DNA of 8,837 nucleotides, from positions 1 to 8,837 of the forward strand of contig JAUPLX010000027.1 of NCBI GenBank assembly GCA_030836665.1, given 5' to 3'. The translations under genes were made by a program, and so were the position numbers. Under the pieces are notes generated by a model that was not told the origin of the DNA, searched no databases, and saw nothing but the letters and a program-made list of their open reading frames with translations. The stretch comes from Patescibacteria group bacterium. GTDB lineage: Bacteria; Patescibacteriota; Gracilibacteria; BD1-5; UBA2023. Below are positions 1-6,365 of this stretch, piece after piece. How positions within the stretch are numbered: the stretch's first letter is position 1; each line of letters starts with the position of its first letter.

Positions 1-1
1 C

Positions 2-226
2 GACTTCGTCCATATGGTTTCGGTCGGCGAAGAAACCGGAACGATCGGCAAGTCCATCATGAAGGTCGGGGAAAACTATTCGCGCGAACTCCGCCGCTTC
101 ATCGCCAACATCATGGCCGCCTTCGAACCGCTCATCATCGTTTTCGTCGGACTCATCGTCGGTACGATCATCCTCGCCATCATGCTTCCGCTCTTCAAGC
201 TCGGAGAAGTCGCGAAAAAGATGTAG
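2..226 (+). CDS. pilC: Type IV pilus inner-membrane assembly protein PilC (C-terminus, 5' partial)
   Basis: The frame is open from the window edge (base 2) to TAG at 224-226, giving the last 74 residues of a T2SSF/PilC-GspF family protein. The family's second T2SSF repeat is recognisable: a GEETGTIGKSI stretch (usual form GEESG-L), a helix with YSRELRRF, then FEPLIIVFVGLIVGTIILAIML, the conserved Glu-Pro followed by the last membrane helix and the terminal LPLF. Proteins of this family sit in the cytoplasmic membrane and connect the pilus motor ATPases to pilin assembly. It lies 51 bp upstream of pilT on the same strand, fitting a pilus operon. Family identity is from motifs; whether it serves pili or a related secretion or competence pseudopilus cannot be told from this fragment. 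Confidence 0.85.
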   Translation, partial: DFVHMVSVGEETGTIGKSIMKVGENYSRELRRFIANIMAAFEPLIIVFVGLIVGTIILAIMLPLFKLGEVAKKM

Positions 227-277
227 CGTGAAAGCCGAAAAGCCGTATCATTCCCTCAACCAGTCACCTTCCTTCCC

Positions 278-1366
278 ATGCTCGAACAAGCGATGATTCC
301 CGCGAACCCGATGCGCGACGCCCTCATCGGGGTGATTATCGACAACCGCGGTTCCGACTTCTACTACACCGTCGGTACCCATCCGGGCGTAAAGATTTCC
401 GGCGAAATCGTCCATATCGACGAGGGAATCGAAAAGGTGACCCCCGAAGAAGCGAAGAGCTTCGCCCAGTCGCTCATCACTTTCGAACAGCACGAACAGC
501 TTTTGCGGACGAAAAACCTCGACTTTTCCTTCGAATTCTCGGGAGCTCGCTTCCGTGGCAACGTGTCGTTCCAGATGGGATGCTACATGACCGTATTGCG
601 CCAGCTTTCGTCGAGCATTCCGAAGCTCTCCGACCTCAAGCTCCCCATCATCTACGAAGACGTCACGAAGGTAGGGCAGGGGCTCATTCTCGTTACGGGG
701 CCGACGGGTTCGGGTAAGTCGACCACGCTCGCCGCGATGATCAACGAAATCAACCTCAACTACTCCAAGCACATCATCACGATCGAAGATCCGATCGAAT
801 ACATCCATCCGCATAAGAAATCCATCGTCGAACAGAAGGAAATCGGACGCGACGTTCCGAACTACAACACCGCGCTCATCGGGGCGATGCGCCAGAATCC
901 GCAGGTCATCCTTTTCGGCGAAATGCGCGACCGCGAAGAAATCGAAATGGCCCTCAAGCTCGCCGAAACCGGACACTTGGTATTCTCGACGCTCCACACC
1001 CGAAGCGCCCACCAGACCATCTCGCGTATCATCGACTCGTTTCCGGCCGCGCAGCAGAACCAGATCCGCCTCCAGCTCGCGGATTCGGTCGTGGGCGTAT
1101 TCTCGCAGCGCCTTCTGAAAAAGGGCGACGGTTCGGGACTCCTTCTCGCGAAGGAAATCATGACCAATACCACCGCGGTCAAGAACCTCATCCGCGAAAA
1201 CGAACTCCACCAGATTCCCTCCGTCATGCAGACTTCGCGTCGCGAAGGAATGCAGGTAATCGAGCAGGATATCGTCGAATTCGTCAAAAACGGGGAAATC
1301 TCGCTCGAAGAAGGACTCAAATACGCGAACAATCCCAAGTACGTCCGCGACAACGTACAGGGGTAA
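278..1366 (+). CDS. pilT: Type IV pilus retraction ATPase PilT
   Basis: A 362-residue protein of normal PilT length. Visible motifs are Walker A GPTGSGKS at 141-148 (Lys147), the Asp box ITIEDPIEY around 167-175 (Glu170, Asp171), the Walker B region ending GEMRD at 214-218 (Glu215), the His box GHLVFSTLHT at 232-241 (His233, His240), and the PilT-specific AVKNLIRE at 300-307 (usual form AIRNLIRE), which separates it from the extension ATPase PilB. PilT hexamers depolymerise the pilus and drive twitching and DNA uptake. One variation: the DPD that usually precedes the Walker B strand reads NPQ here. The ATG at 278 has no clear Shine-Dalgarno, but no better in-frame start is seen and the stop of pilC is only 51 bp away, so translation is probably coupled to the operon. 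It ends in TAA and has no internal TGA. Confidence 0.95.
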   Translation: MLEQAMIPANPMRDALIGVIIDNRGSDFYYTVGTHPGVKISGEIVHIDEGIEKVTPEEAKSFAQSLITFEQHEQLLRTKNLDFSFEFSGARFRGNVSFQMGCYMTVLRQLSSSIPKLSDLKLPIIYEDVTKVGQGLILVTGPTGSGKSTTLAAMINEINLNYSKHIITIEDPIEYIHPHKKSIVEQKEIGRDVPNYNTALIGAMRQNPQVILFGEMRDREEIEMALKLAETGHLVFSTLHTRSAHQTISRIIDSFPAAQQNQIRLQLADSVVGVFSQRLLKKGDGSGLLLAKEIMTNTTAVKNLIRENELHQIPSVMQTSRREGMQVIEQDIVEFVKNGEISLEEGLKYANNPKYVRDNVQG

Positions 1367-1371
1367 CTTCG

Positions 1372-1650
1372 AAAAATACGGGCGGACGGGAACTCTGGCC
1401 GGATAAGCGGTCGCGAGCGTAAGCAAACAATCCGGGAGGCGCGGAAACGGGACCATCGCACGCAAACGTCCTCGGAACGTATCGGGCGGGCGAGGCCGCA
1501 GCGACTTTAACTCTGTTAGGAGCCAGGCCCGCCCGCCCGATACGTTCCTGCGGATTGTTTGCCAGTGCTGACGGTCACCGATTCCGCCCTGCGGATTGTT
1601 TGCACGCCGCGAACCCGTTCCGGACACAGTTCCCGTCCGCCCGTATTTTT
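1372..1650. repeat. Nested ~280-bp inverted repeat (MITE-like or large structured RNA)
   Basis: Most of the gene-free interval 1367-1744 is one imperfect palindrome. The outer arms 1372-1403 and 1619-1650 (32 bp each, beginning AAAAATACGGGCGGACGGG) match as inverted repeats with two mismatches. An inner pair, 1474-1492 and 1530-1548 (19 bp, GGAACGTATCGGGCGGGCG), is perfect, leaving a loop of about 37 nt. Between the arms the 11-mer GCAAACAATCC occurs once (about 1422-1432), and its complement appears twice within CTGCGGATTGTTTGC at 1549-1563 and 1589-1603. No conserved coding frame is evident and no target-site duplication is obvious at the ends. It could be a non-autonomous transposon, an extended transcription barrier after pilT, or a structured RNA; the sequence alone does not decide. 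Confidence 0.7.
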
Positions 1651-1663
1651 CCTACACTTTTCG

Positions 1664-1691
1664 TTGCCAAGCCCGCCGTAGGGGATATACT
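1664..1691 (+). promoter_or_regulatory. Candidate sigma-70 type promoter for recJ
   Basis: TTGCCA (1664-1669), a 16-bp spacer and TATACT (1686-1691) lie 53 bp upstream of the recJ ATG, just outside the 1372-1650 inverted repeat. Both hexamers match the bacterial consensus in five of six (TATACT) and four to five of six (TTGCCA) positions. No other good candidate is seen between pilT and recJ. Confidence 0.5.
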
Positions 1692-1744
1692 CGCGTATCC
1701 TCTCTTTTTTCGTATCTCGGAGCGCTTCTTCCGACCCTTCTTCC

Positions 1745-3391
1745 ATGCGAACCCTCAAAGGCTACCGGCTCGAAATCCCCGAACATCCCGTAGGCACGCC
1801 GCTTCGCGACGTGCTTTTAAAGAACCGCGGCATCGATCCCTCTTCCGACCTTTCGGCGTTTTTCACCCCCTCCTTCGCCGACCTTCACGACCCGTTCCTG
1901 TTCCCGGGGATGGACGTCGCGGTCGAACGCATCCTAAGAGCGCGCGCCGATAAGGAACGCGTCGTCGTGTTCGGCGATTACGACGTCGACGGGGTTTCGT
2001 CCACCGCGATGCTCGTTCGGTTCTTCGCTTCGCTTTGAATCGAGGTGTCCTACCGGCTTCCGCACCGCGTCAAGGACGGATACGGAATGAAGCCGTATTT
2101 CATGGACGAACTCGCCGAAAAGGGCGTGAAACTCGTCGTATCCGTAGACTGCGGAACCCGCGACGTCGAAACCGTCGAGCGGGCGCACGAACTCTGAATC
2201 GACGTCATCATTACCGACCATCACGCCGTTCCGGAGAAATTTCCCAAGGGCATCGTCGCGCTCCTGAATCCCAAAATGCCGGACACGACCTATCCGTTCA
2301 CGAGCCTCGCCGGAGCGGGAGTGGCCTTCAAGCTCCTCTGTGCGGTGGCGTCCAAGGCGTTCGCGGCGTTCGAATACGAATCCAAGAGCGCCGATTACGT
2401 CGATTTCGCCGCGCTCGGCACCGTGGCCGACATGATGCCGCTCGTAGGGGAAAACCGCACCATCGTTTCCCTTGGGCTCGCCCGTATTAAAAAGAGCCGG
2501 TCTTCCGGGCTTCGCAAGCTTTGCGAAGGGAAAGAAGAAGTGGCCGACCTTATCGGATTCCATATCGGTCCGCGCATAAACGCCGCCGGACGCATGGATA
2601 CGCCGTACACGGCGCTCAAACTCCTCTTGGCAGCCGACGACCGCGTCGACGCGCTCATGGCCGAAATAGAAGACCTGAACGCCCGGCGCAAGAGCTCGAC
2701 GGAATATTTTCTCAACCACGCGATGCAGGTGACCGACGCGACCGAAGGCGTCGCGTTCTACGAATCCGACGCGATCGAACACGGCATTATCGGGCTTATC
2801 GCCGGACGGCTCTGCGAAGCCTTCGCCAAGCCGTCGATCGCGCTGAAGCGCGAAGAAGGCAAACTCGTGGCAAGCTGTCGGGCTCCGGAGGGCTTCGACA
2901 TGGTGGAATTCCTTACCGAGTTCAAGGATTCTTTCCTCGCCTTCGGCGGACATAAGCAGGCCGCGGGGTTTTCCATCAGCATCGAGAAGTTCGATGATTT
3001 CCGCGCCCGCGCATCGGCGCGAGCCCACGAAATCCGCGCCGGCATCACGGTAGGGGAGAGGTCCCTCAAAGCGGACATGGCGCTCGAAATCGGGAGCCTT
3101 TCCGAAGGGTTCGTGAAAGAAATCCGTTCGTACGGGCCATACGGAATGGCGTTTCCGAAACCGGTATTTTTCTTCAAGGACGTTCGTGCCAAGGTGGAAA
3201 AACTCGGAAAGGACGGGAAGCACTTCAAACTCGTATCGTCCGATTTCTCCGGAAAAATCAACGCCTTCGGATTCGGACAGTTCGAAAAGGAACTCCTCGG
3301 ACGCGAACGGTTCGATCTCGTTTGCGAGGTGGAAATCGAACGTTGGATGGGTCGGAGCGGCATCGTGCTGACCGTGAAGGATTTTATTTAA
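1745..3391 (+). CDS. recJ: Single-stranded-DNA-specific 5'-3' exonuclease RecJ (two in-frame TGA = Gly)
   Basis: With TGA read as glycine the frame runs from ATG 1745 to TAA 3389-3391, 548 residues, close to the usual RecJ length. DHH-family motifs occur in order: DYDVDG at 78-83 (Asp78, Asp80, Asp82), VVSVDCGT near 130-137, TDHH at 157-160, GTVADMMPL at 225-233, and the DHHA1 motif GGHKQAAGF at 401-409. These bind Mn2+ and the DNA backbone. RecJ degrades 5' single strands in recombination (RecF pathway), mismatch and base-excision repair. The two TGA codons are at 2036-2038 (residue 98, FASL-G-IEV) and 2195-2197 (residue 151, HEL-G-IDVIITDHH); the second precedes a strand where RecJ proteins conserve glycine. 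With a standard code the gene would be three fragments, yet homology is continuous, so it is intact. A promoter lies upstream; DUF4395 follows 14 bp downstream. Confidence 0.95.
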
Positions 3392-3405
3392 TTTTTTCCA
3401 TAAAC

Positions 3406-4026
3406 ATGTACGGAACATTCGTCGACGGACTTTCTCAAAAACAGGATTCGTACGGTTTCGTGAACGAGCGCGAAATCCGCATCGCCGCTGGCGTTTCGCT
3501 TTTGTTCGCGCTCTTCGCGCTTTTCGCCGTCCTTTTGAAATCGGATTACGACAAAGCGCTCTACGTCATCGCGGTCCTTTGGATCGACTTCGTCGTAAAG
3601 GTGTTCGTCGGTCCTAAGTTCTCGCCCCTGCTCGCGGCGGTACGTCCTTTCGTGAGAAATTCCCCCGCACAATACGTCGGAGCCGTTCAGAAGCGCTTCG
3701 CGTGGGGAATCGGATTGGGAATTTCGACGCTCGTGGCGATTTGCCTGCTCGTGCAGTCGGGAACGCTCGTCGATTGGGGTATCGCAAACCAAGGGCTCGT
3801 CGAAACGAAGGATTTCATCGCGAAACGCACCAATATGGACGAATTCGTCGCCGCCCCCGTGACGCCGCCGGTACTGCTCTGCTTCGTCTGCGTCGCGTTC
3901 ATGTGGTTCGAATCGGTCGCAGGCTACTGCGTCGGTTGTGCGATATACCGCGGATTCGTGAACGCCGGTTGGATGAAATCGTACCCGAATCAGAATTGCG
4001 CGGACGGAGTTTGCGCGACGAAATAA
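3406..4026 (+). CDS. DUF4395-family integral membrane protein
   Basis: A 206-residue protein with four hydrophobic segments (about 25-45, 50-68, 103-125, 152-180). The pattern fits DUF4395: a membrane segment, then a PKFSPL motif, then KRFAWGIGLGIS, and a last segment running into AGYCVGCAIY. The CxxC pair Cys175/Cys178 is characteristic of the family, and a second pair, Cys198 and Cys203, lies in the short C-terminal tail. The biochemical role of DUF4395 is not established; the CxxC suggests thiol chemistry or metal binding at the membrane, which is inference. ATG 3406 is chosen because it lies 14 bp after the recJ stop and begins just before a plausible N-terminal tail; longer upstream starts would run inside recJ. 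The small gap suggests co-transcription with recJ. There is no internal TGA; it ends in TAA. Confidence 0.8.
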   Translation: MYGTFVDGLSQKQDSYGFVNEREIRIAAGVSLLFALFALFAVLLKSDYDKALYVIAVLWIDFVVKVFVGPKFSPLLAAVRPFVRNSPAQYVGAVQKRFAWGIGLGISTLVAICLLVQSGTLVDWGIANQGLVETKDFIAKRTNMDEFVAAPVTPPVLLCFVCVAFMWFESVAGYCVGCAIYRGFVNAGWMKSYPNQNCADGVCATK

Positions 4027-4028
4027 GA

Positions 4029-4057
4029 AAAACCCGTCCGGATTTCGGGCGGGTTTT
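4029..4057. terminator. Bidirectional intrinsic terminator between DUF4395 gene and convergent orphan gene
   Basis: AAAACCCGTCCG (4029-4040) pairs with CGGGCGGGTTTT (4046-4057) through a five-base loop, with one G-U pair. The stem is flanked by A- and T-runs, so it can work on both strands. It sits just after the stop at 4026 and before the minus-strand stop at 4076, which supports the convergent gene arrangement. Confidence 0.85.
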
Positions 4058-4075
4058 CGCAAGCCGGCAGAACCG

Positions 4076-4642
4076 TTACTTCGAGACGGTTCGTACCGGA
4101 ATCTTTTCGTATGCCAGACGGATGCGTTCTTCGACGAGGGCGACGTGGACGCGGACGGTTTCGAGTTCTTTTTCGGCTTCGACGAGCGAACCGTTTTCCG
4201 CGAGCCATTCGGCCTTGTCGATCCGTTCGAATACCGGCATTTTTTCCGGATCCTGGGTAATGCCCTTTCGGTTCAGATCTCCGGCGAGCCTGATCTTTCC
4301 TTCGAGGACTTCCGAGAGGAAGACGGTTTCCAAATCGGTACGGTTTTCTTTGTATTCGAAAACGTTTCCGATACTGGAGAGGGAAGCGTAAAACGACTTC
4401 GCGGCCTGTCGGTCTTCTTTGATACGGAGAAGGAGCGTGGGAATCCTGTCGGAGATTTCGTATCCTTCGACGCTCCGTCCGTCGGACCCGTCTACGAATG
4501 CCGGGGGGCGTTCGAGCGATTTGTCGAGCTGCGGTTTACCGGGTCCGTTCGTAGAAACGCCCGCAACCGCGACGATGTTGTCACGGTGTTCTTTGACGTT
4601 TAATGCCGGATATTCGGAACTTCCGGTTTCTTTCCCTGCCAT
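4076..4642 (-). CDS. Hypothetical protein, 188 aa, C-terminal coiled-coil-like helix
   Basis: I do not recognise this family. The frame from ATG 4642 to TAA 4078-4076 codes for 188 residues with no TGA. The N-terminal half is polar and Gly/Pro-containing (GVSTNGPGKP, residues 28-37), suggesting disorder. The middle (about 60-125) has mixed helix features, and the last 45 residues are charged and heptad-like (SLVEAEKELETVRVHVALVEERIRL region), consistent with a coiled coil. There is no signal peptide or membrane segment. Strand choice rests on three things: the shared terminator at its 3' end, an extended -10 promoter upstream at its 5' end, and more protein-like composition than the overlapping plus-strand frame. 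It is monocistronic and divergent from the tRNA operon. Confidence 0.65.
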   Translation of the reverse strand: MAGKETGSSEYPALNVKEHRDNIVAVAGVSTNGPGKPQLDKSLERPPAFVDGSDGRSVEGYEISDRIPTLLLRIKEDRQAAKSFYASLSSIGNVFEYKENRTDLETVFLSEVLEGKIRLAGDLNRKGITQDPEKMPVFERIDKAEWLAENGSLVEAEKELETVRVHVALVEERIRLAYEKIPVRTVSK

Positions 4643-4666
4643 GGGTAGTGAAATAGGGGATACGTA

Positions 4667-4695
4667 CGCATCGTACCACGCTTTCTTGAGCGAAG
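4667..4695 (-). promoter_or_regulatory. Candidate extended -10 promoter for the 4076-4642 gene
   Basis: Read on the minus strand: TTGCTT, a 17-bp spacer ending in TGG, then TACGAT. The TG one base before the -10 hexamer makes it an extended -10. It lies about 25 bp upstream of the ATG at 4642 and is back to back with the tRNA operon promoter. Confidence 0.45.
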
Positions 4696-4725
4696 CAAAA
4701 AGGAGGAAATCCGCTGAAAATCGCT

Positions 4726-4753
4726 TTGACAGTTTTCTACGTTTCCATACAAT
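4726..4753 (+). promoter_or_regulatory. Promoter of the tRNA operon
   Basis: A perfect -35 TTGACA (4726-4731), a 16-bp spacer and TACAAT (4748-4753). The first tRNA begins 41 bp further on, leaving a short leader. Near-consensus hexamers suit a strong stable-RNA promoter. Confidence 0.75.
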
Positions 4754-4794
4754 GCCCGAGCGTTTAGGGGAAACCCTTTCGTAGAAAGACTCTT

Positions 4795-4877
<83 letters not shown>

Positions 4878-4890
4878 TCTTTTTTTGTCC

Positions 4891-4967
4891 GGGTGTGTAG
4901 CTCAGGTGGTTAGAGCGCGTCTCTGATAAGGACGAGGTCCGTGGTTCAAATCCACGCACACCCACCA
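4891..4967 (+). tRNA. tRNA-Ile(GAU)
   Basis: Acceptor GGGTGTG pairs with CACACCC, then A and encoded CCA. The anticodon stem CGTCT/GGACG closes the loop CTGATAA with anticodon GAT. The T-arm is CGTGG, loop TTCAAAT, CCACG. It lies 20 bp after tRNA-Gly, in the same operon. Confidence 0.95.
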
Positions 4968-4987
4968 TTATAAGCTCGTAAAAGTAA

Positions 4988-5064
4988 CGGAGACTGGCGC
5001 AATTGGCTAGCGCACGTGCTTTGGGAGCACGGGGTTGTGGGTTCGAGTCCCACGTCTCCGACCA
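4988..5064 (+). tRNA. tRNA-Pro(UGG)
   Basis: Acceptor CGGAGAC pairs with GTCTCCG, then A and encoded CCA. The anticodon stem CGTGC/GCACG closes the loop TTTGGGA with anticodon TGG. The T-arm GTGGG/CCCAC is regular. The gene starts 20 bp after tRNA-Ile. A disrupted second copy of its ends follows immediately. Confidence 0.95.
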
Positions 5065-5088
5065 AATGACAGGTACGTTAAGAAGTAA

Positions 5089-5249
5089 GGAGACCTCGAA
5101 TCGTTCGAATCTCACGGATGACGTGGGACGAGAATGGAGGGCGAAACCGCTTGGCGGTTTCGAGAAAGCCAACGATTTGGCTTTCGTCCCGGCCCGTCTC
5201 GCGGAGCCGCGCAAGCGGCGTGAGCGAACGAGTCCCAAGTCTCCGACCA
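5089..5249 (+). pseudogene. Disrupted tRNA-Pro-like copy with hairpin-rich interior (or an unknown CCA-ended RNA)
   Basis: The right end, GAGTCCCAAGTCTCCGACCA (5230-5249), differs by one base from the 3' end of the tRNA-Pro just upstream. The left end, AAGTAAGGAGAC, matches the tRNA-Pro start and its leader (AAGTAACGGAGAC) with one base missing. GGAGAC 5089-5094 and GTCTCC 5239-5244 can still pair as an acceptor-like stem. The interior has no D-arm or anticodon arm. Instead it holds strong hairpins: 5142-5162 (9-bp stem, three-base loop), 5165-5184 (8-bp stem, CGAT loop), 5206-5219 (5-bp stem, GCAA tetraloop), and GGGACG 5125-5130 pairing with CGTCCC 5185-5190 around the first two. It may be a tRNA copy broken by insertion, or a structured RNA that borrows tRNA ends for processing. 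It lies inside the tRNA operon, so it should be transcribed. Confidence 0.6.
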
Positions 5250-5266
5250 AGGAAGTTGAGATTCAT

Positions 5267-5341
5267 GGCGCTATCGTCTAGTGGTCAGGACGTCGGGTTT
5301 TCATCCCGCAAACCGGAGTTCGATTCTCCGTAGCGCTACCA
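5267..5341 (+). tRNA. tRNA-Glu(UUC)
   Basis: Acceptor GGCGCTA pairs with TAGCGCT with a G-U at the first pair, then A and encoded CCA. The anticodon loop TTTTCAT carries anticodon TTC. The T-arm CGGAG, loop TTCGATT, CTCCG is regular. It is the last tRNA of the operon, with a terminator 28 bp downstream. Its 3' terminus AGCGCTACCA is repeated at 6237-6246 and, with one change, at 6860-6869, which makes it the probable attachment point of the modules to its right. Confidence 0.94.
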
Positions 5342-5416
5342 TCGGATAAAACAACCCCTTTGAGGGCAGAAAAGAGTTCGTTTTCCTTGAATACGAGCTC
5401 TTTTTTGTCGTTTACG
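5332..5416 (+). repeat. Direct repeat, copy 1: tRNA-Glu 3' end plus terminator
   Basis: About 85 bp starting AGCGCTACCATCGGATAAAA and including the last 10 bases of tRNA-Glu and the following terminator. A second copy at 6860-6945 matches closely, with roughly ten substitutions and one single-base length difference. The pair encloses about 1.5 kb, like the left and right ends of an element integrated at a tRNA 3' end. Confidence 0.8.
5370..5406 (+). terminator. Intrinsic terminator of the tRNA operon
   Basis: AAAAGAGTTCGT (5370-5381) pairs with ACGAGCTCTTTT (5393-5404) with one G-U pair, an 11-base loop and a six-T run. It directly follows tRNA-Glu. Confidence 0.88.
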
Positions 5417-5440
5417 CGGAGTTCGATCGTTGCGTTTTTG

Positions 5441-5466
5441 AAAAATCCGGACGCATGCCCGGATTT
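5441..5466 (-). terminator. Intrinsic terminator for the mntA-hepT operon
   Basis: On the minus strand AAATCCGG and CCGGATTT (5466-5459 with 5450-5443) form an 8-bp stem with an 8-base loop, followed by a five-T run (5445-5441). It starts two bases after the hepT stop. Confidence 0.75.
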
Positions 5467-5468
5467 AT

Positions 5469-5810
5469 TTATGCCCGGTTTTCCCGAACTAATTCCTCCA
5501 ATTTCGTCTTTAACGGGGGCAAATCCCTGATAATCGTTTCGTACACGTCCGAAAGTTCGATGCCGACATAGTCGTGGGCGATGAAATTTCGAAAACCGAC
5601 CATTTCCCGATAAGGGAGGGAATTCTCCGTTGGAAAATTCGATTTCAGTTTGTTCGCGGTTTCACCAAGGTGTTGAAACTGCATAAGGCAGGCGTCTTGT
5701 ACGAGGGAATCCTTTTCGAACTGCCGCAAATCCATTCACTTGGAATACTCCAAGATTTTTTCGACCGATTCGAGCATCCATCCGAAATAGACGCCTTTTG
5801 ATTTTTCCAT
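5469..5810 (-). CDS. hepT: HEPN-domain ribonuclease toxin HepT (DUF86 family; one in-frame TGA = Gly)
   Basis: From ATG 5810 to TAA 5471-5469, 113 residues, normal for HepT. The catalytic motif R-x4-H-x-Y is RNFIAHDY at 74-81 (Arg74, His79, Tyr81). Other family features are YSKGMDLRQFEKD at 22-34, VQDACLMQFQHLGE around 37-50 and the GETANKL stretch. HEPN toxins of this family cut RNA, including tRNA 3' ends in characterised cases; the partner MntA neutralises them by adding AMP to the motif Tyr. Residue 25 is encoded by TGA (5738-5736), where HepT proteins usually carry glycine. A standard-code caller would start at Met26 and lose the first helix. The gene begins 5 bp after the mntA stop, so translation is likely coupled. 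Family assignment is from motifs; activity is inferred. Confidence 0.9.
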
Positions 5811-5815
5811 ATGGC

Positions 5816-6118
5816 TTAAAATACGGTTTTCTTATCCCGGAGGATGCTTTCGCGGATTTCCTTCCGAATGGCCGACTCCGAAATAAGGTCGACTTCGCGT
5901 CCGAAGGCTTCTTCCAAAGAGGATTTCATATCGCCGATATTGAAGAGCGTGAAGGGCGCTCCTGCCTCTTTTTCGTAGATGATGTCGAGATCGCTCGTTT
6001 CTTTGGCTTCGCCACGGGCGAAAGAGCCGGTCAGATATGCGTGCCGAACATGGTTGCGCGCGAAAACCGACCGGATTTCCGGACTTTTGAGTTTTTCGAT
6101 GACGGAAACCGTGGTCAT
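5816..6118 (-). CDS. mntA: MNT-domain nucleotidyltransferase antitoxin MntA
   Basis: A 100-residue minimal nucleotidyltransferase. The GS-x10-D-x-D signature is complete: Gly31, Ser32, then Asp43 and Asp45 in LTGSFARGEAKETSDLDI. A third acidic residue expected in such enzymes is plausibly the Asp of GREVDLIS near residue 76. MntA antitoxins transfer AMP from ATP to a tyrosine in HepT, blocking its ribonuclease activity. ATG 6118 is chosen because MTTVSVIEKLKSPEIR is a typical N-terminal helix; the longer open frame upstream crosses the 60-bp repeat and looks non-coding. It is the first gene of a two-gene operon with hepT and ends in TAA. It contains no TGA, unlike hepT. Confidence 0.9.
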   Translation of the reverse strand: MTTVSVIEKLKSPEIRSVFARNHVRHAYLTGSFARGEAKETSDLDIIYEKEAGAPFTLFNIGDMKSSLEEAFGREVDLISESAIRKEIRESILRDKKTVF

Positions 6119-6137
6119 GCTGTTGAAGATTATAAGG

Positions 6138-6164
6138 ACAGTATATTCAAGCCCGCTTCCTTGC
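6138..6164 (-). promoter_or_regulatory. Candidate promoter for mntA-hepT
   Basis: On the minus strand TTGCAA (6164-6159), a 15-bp spacer and TATACT (6143-6138) lie 19 bp before the mntA ATG. A perfect TATAAT also occurs closer in (6132-6127) but without a matching -35 and would give a nearly leaderless transcript. Either may be the real -10. Confidence 0.35.
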
Positions 6165-6186
6165 AAAGCATTATCGTTCGGATATC

Positions 6187-6246
6187 GTCCGCCTGCATAC
6201 TTCGAACAGACCGGTGACTCGATTTGCCAAAATCTCAGCGCTACCA
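6187..6246 (+). repeat. 60-bp repeat, copy A1, ending in the tRNA-Glu 3' terminus
   Basis: This unit matches 6810-6869 without gaps at 49 of 60 positions. Both begin GTCCGCCTGCATA and end in ACTCGATT, two to four variable bases, then CCAAAATC-CAGCGCTA-CA. The last part resembles the T-arm and acceptor 3' strand of tRNA-Glu (TTCGATTCTCC then AGCGCTACCA). The unit separates the mntA-hepT module from the next module. Confidence 0.75.
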
Positions 6247-6259
6247 AATTATAGTTGTC

Positions 6260-6301
6260 AAGATACCTACCGACGTCGAAATGACGGATGGCGGGTATCT
6301 T
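6260..6301. repeat. Short inverted repeat after A1
   Basis: AAGATACC (6260-6267) and GGTATCTT (6294-6301) are perfect inverted repeats separated by 26 bp. They lie between the 60-bp repeat and the broken gene at 6366. The arms could form a hairpin in RNA or an operator-like site; no function is clear. Confidence 0.4.
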
Positions 6302-6365
6302 TTCAAATTTCTTTGCGATTTTCGATAAAGCCTTATTATCGGAACCAGCAATCACCGACTTTTTT

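Noticed and set aside
248..1627. Long minus-strand open frame (459 codons) opposite pilT
   Set aside because: It lies antisense to a clear PilT with all motifs, is Arg/Asp/Phe-rich in the manner of a complement of GC-rich coding DNA, and runs into the inverted repeat.
2035..2490. Separate recJ fragments or a recJ pseudogene
   Set aside because: The apparent breaks are TGA codons at glycine positions; the frame continues through them without a shift and all motifs are intact.
1934..3418. Minus-strand open frame of about 494 codons opposite recJ
   Set aside because: It is the mirror of the RecJ reading frame; RecJ motifs leave no doubt about the strand.
4145..4603. Plus-strand open frame overlapping the 4076-4642 gene
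   Set aside because: Phe-rich, shadow-like composition, no promoter or ribosome-binding site, and it ends away from any terminator. The minus-strand frame has both promoter and terminator.
5089..5249. tRNA with a group I intron
   Set aside because: Too short for a group I intron, and no D-arm or anticodon arm remains on either side of the insert.
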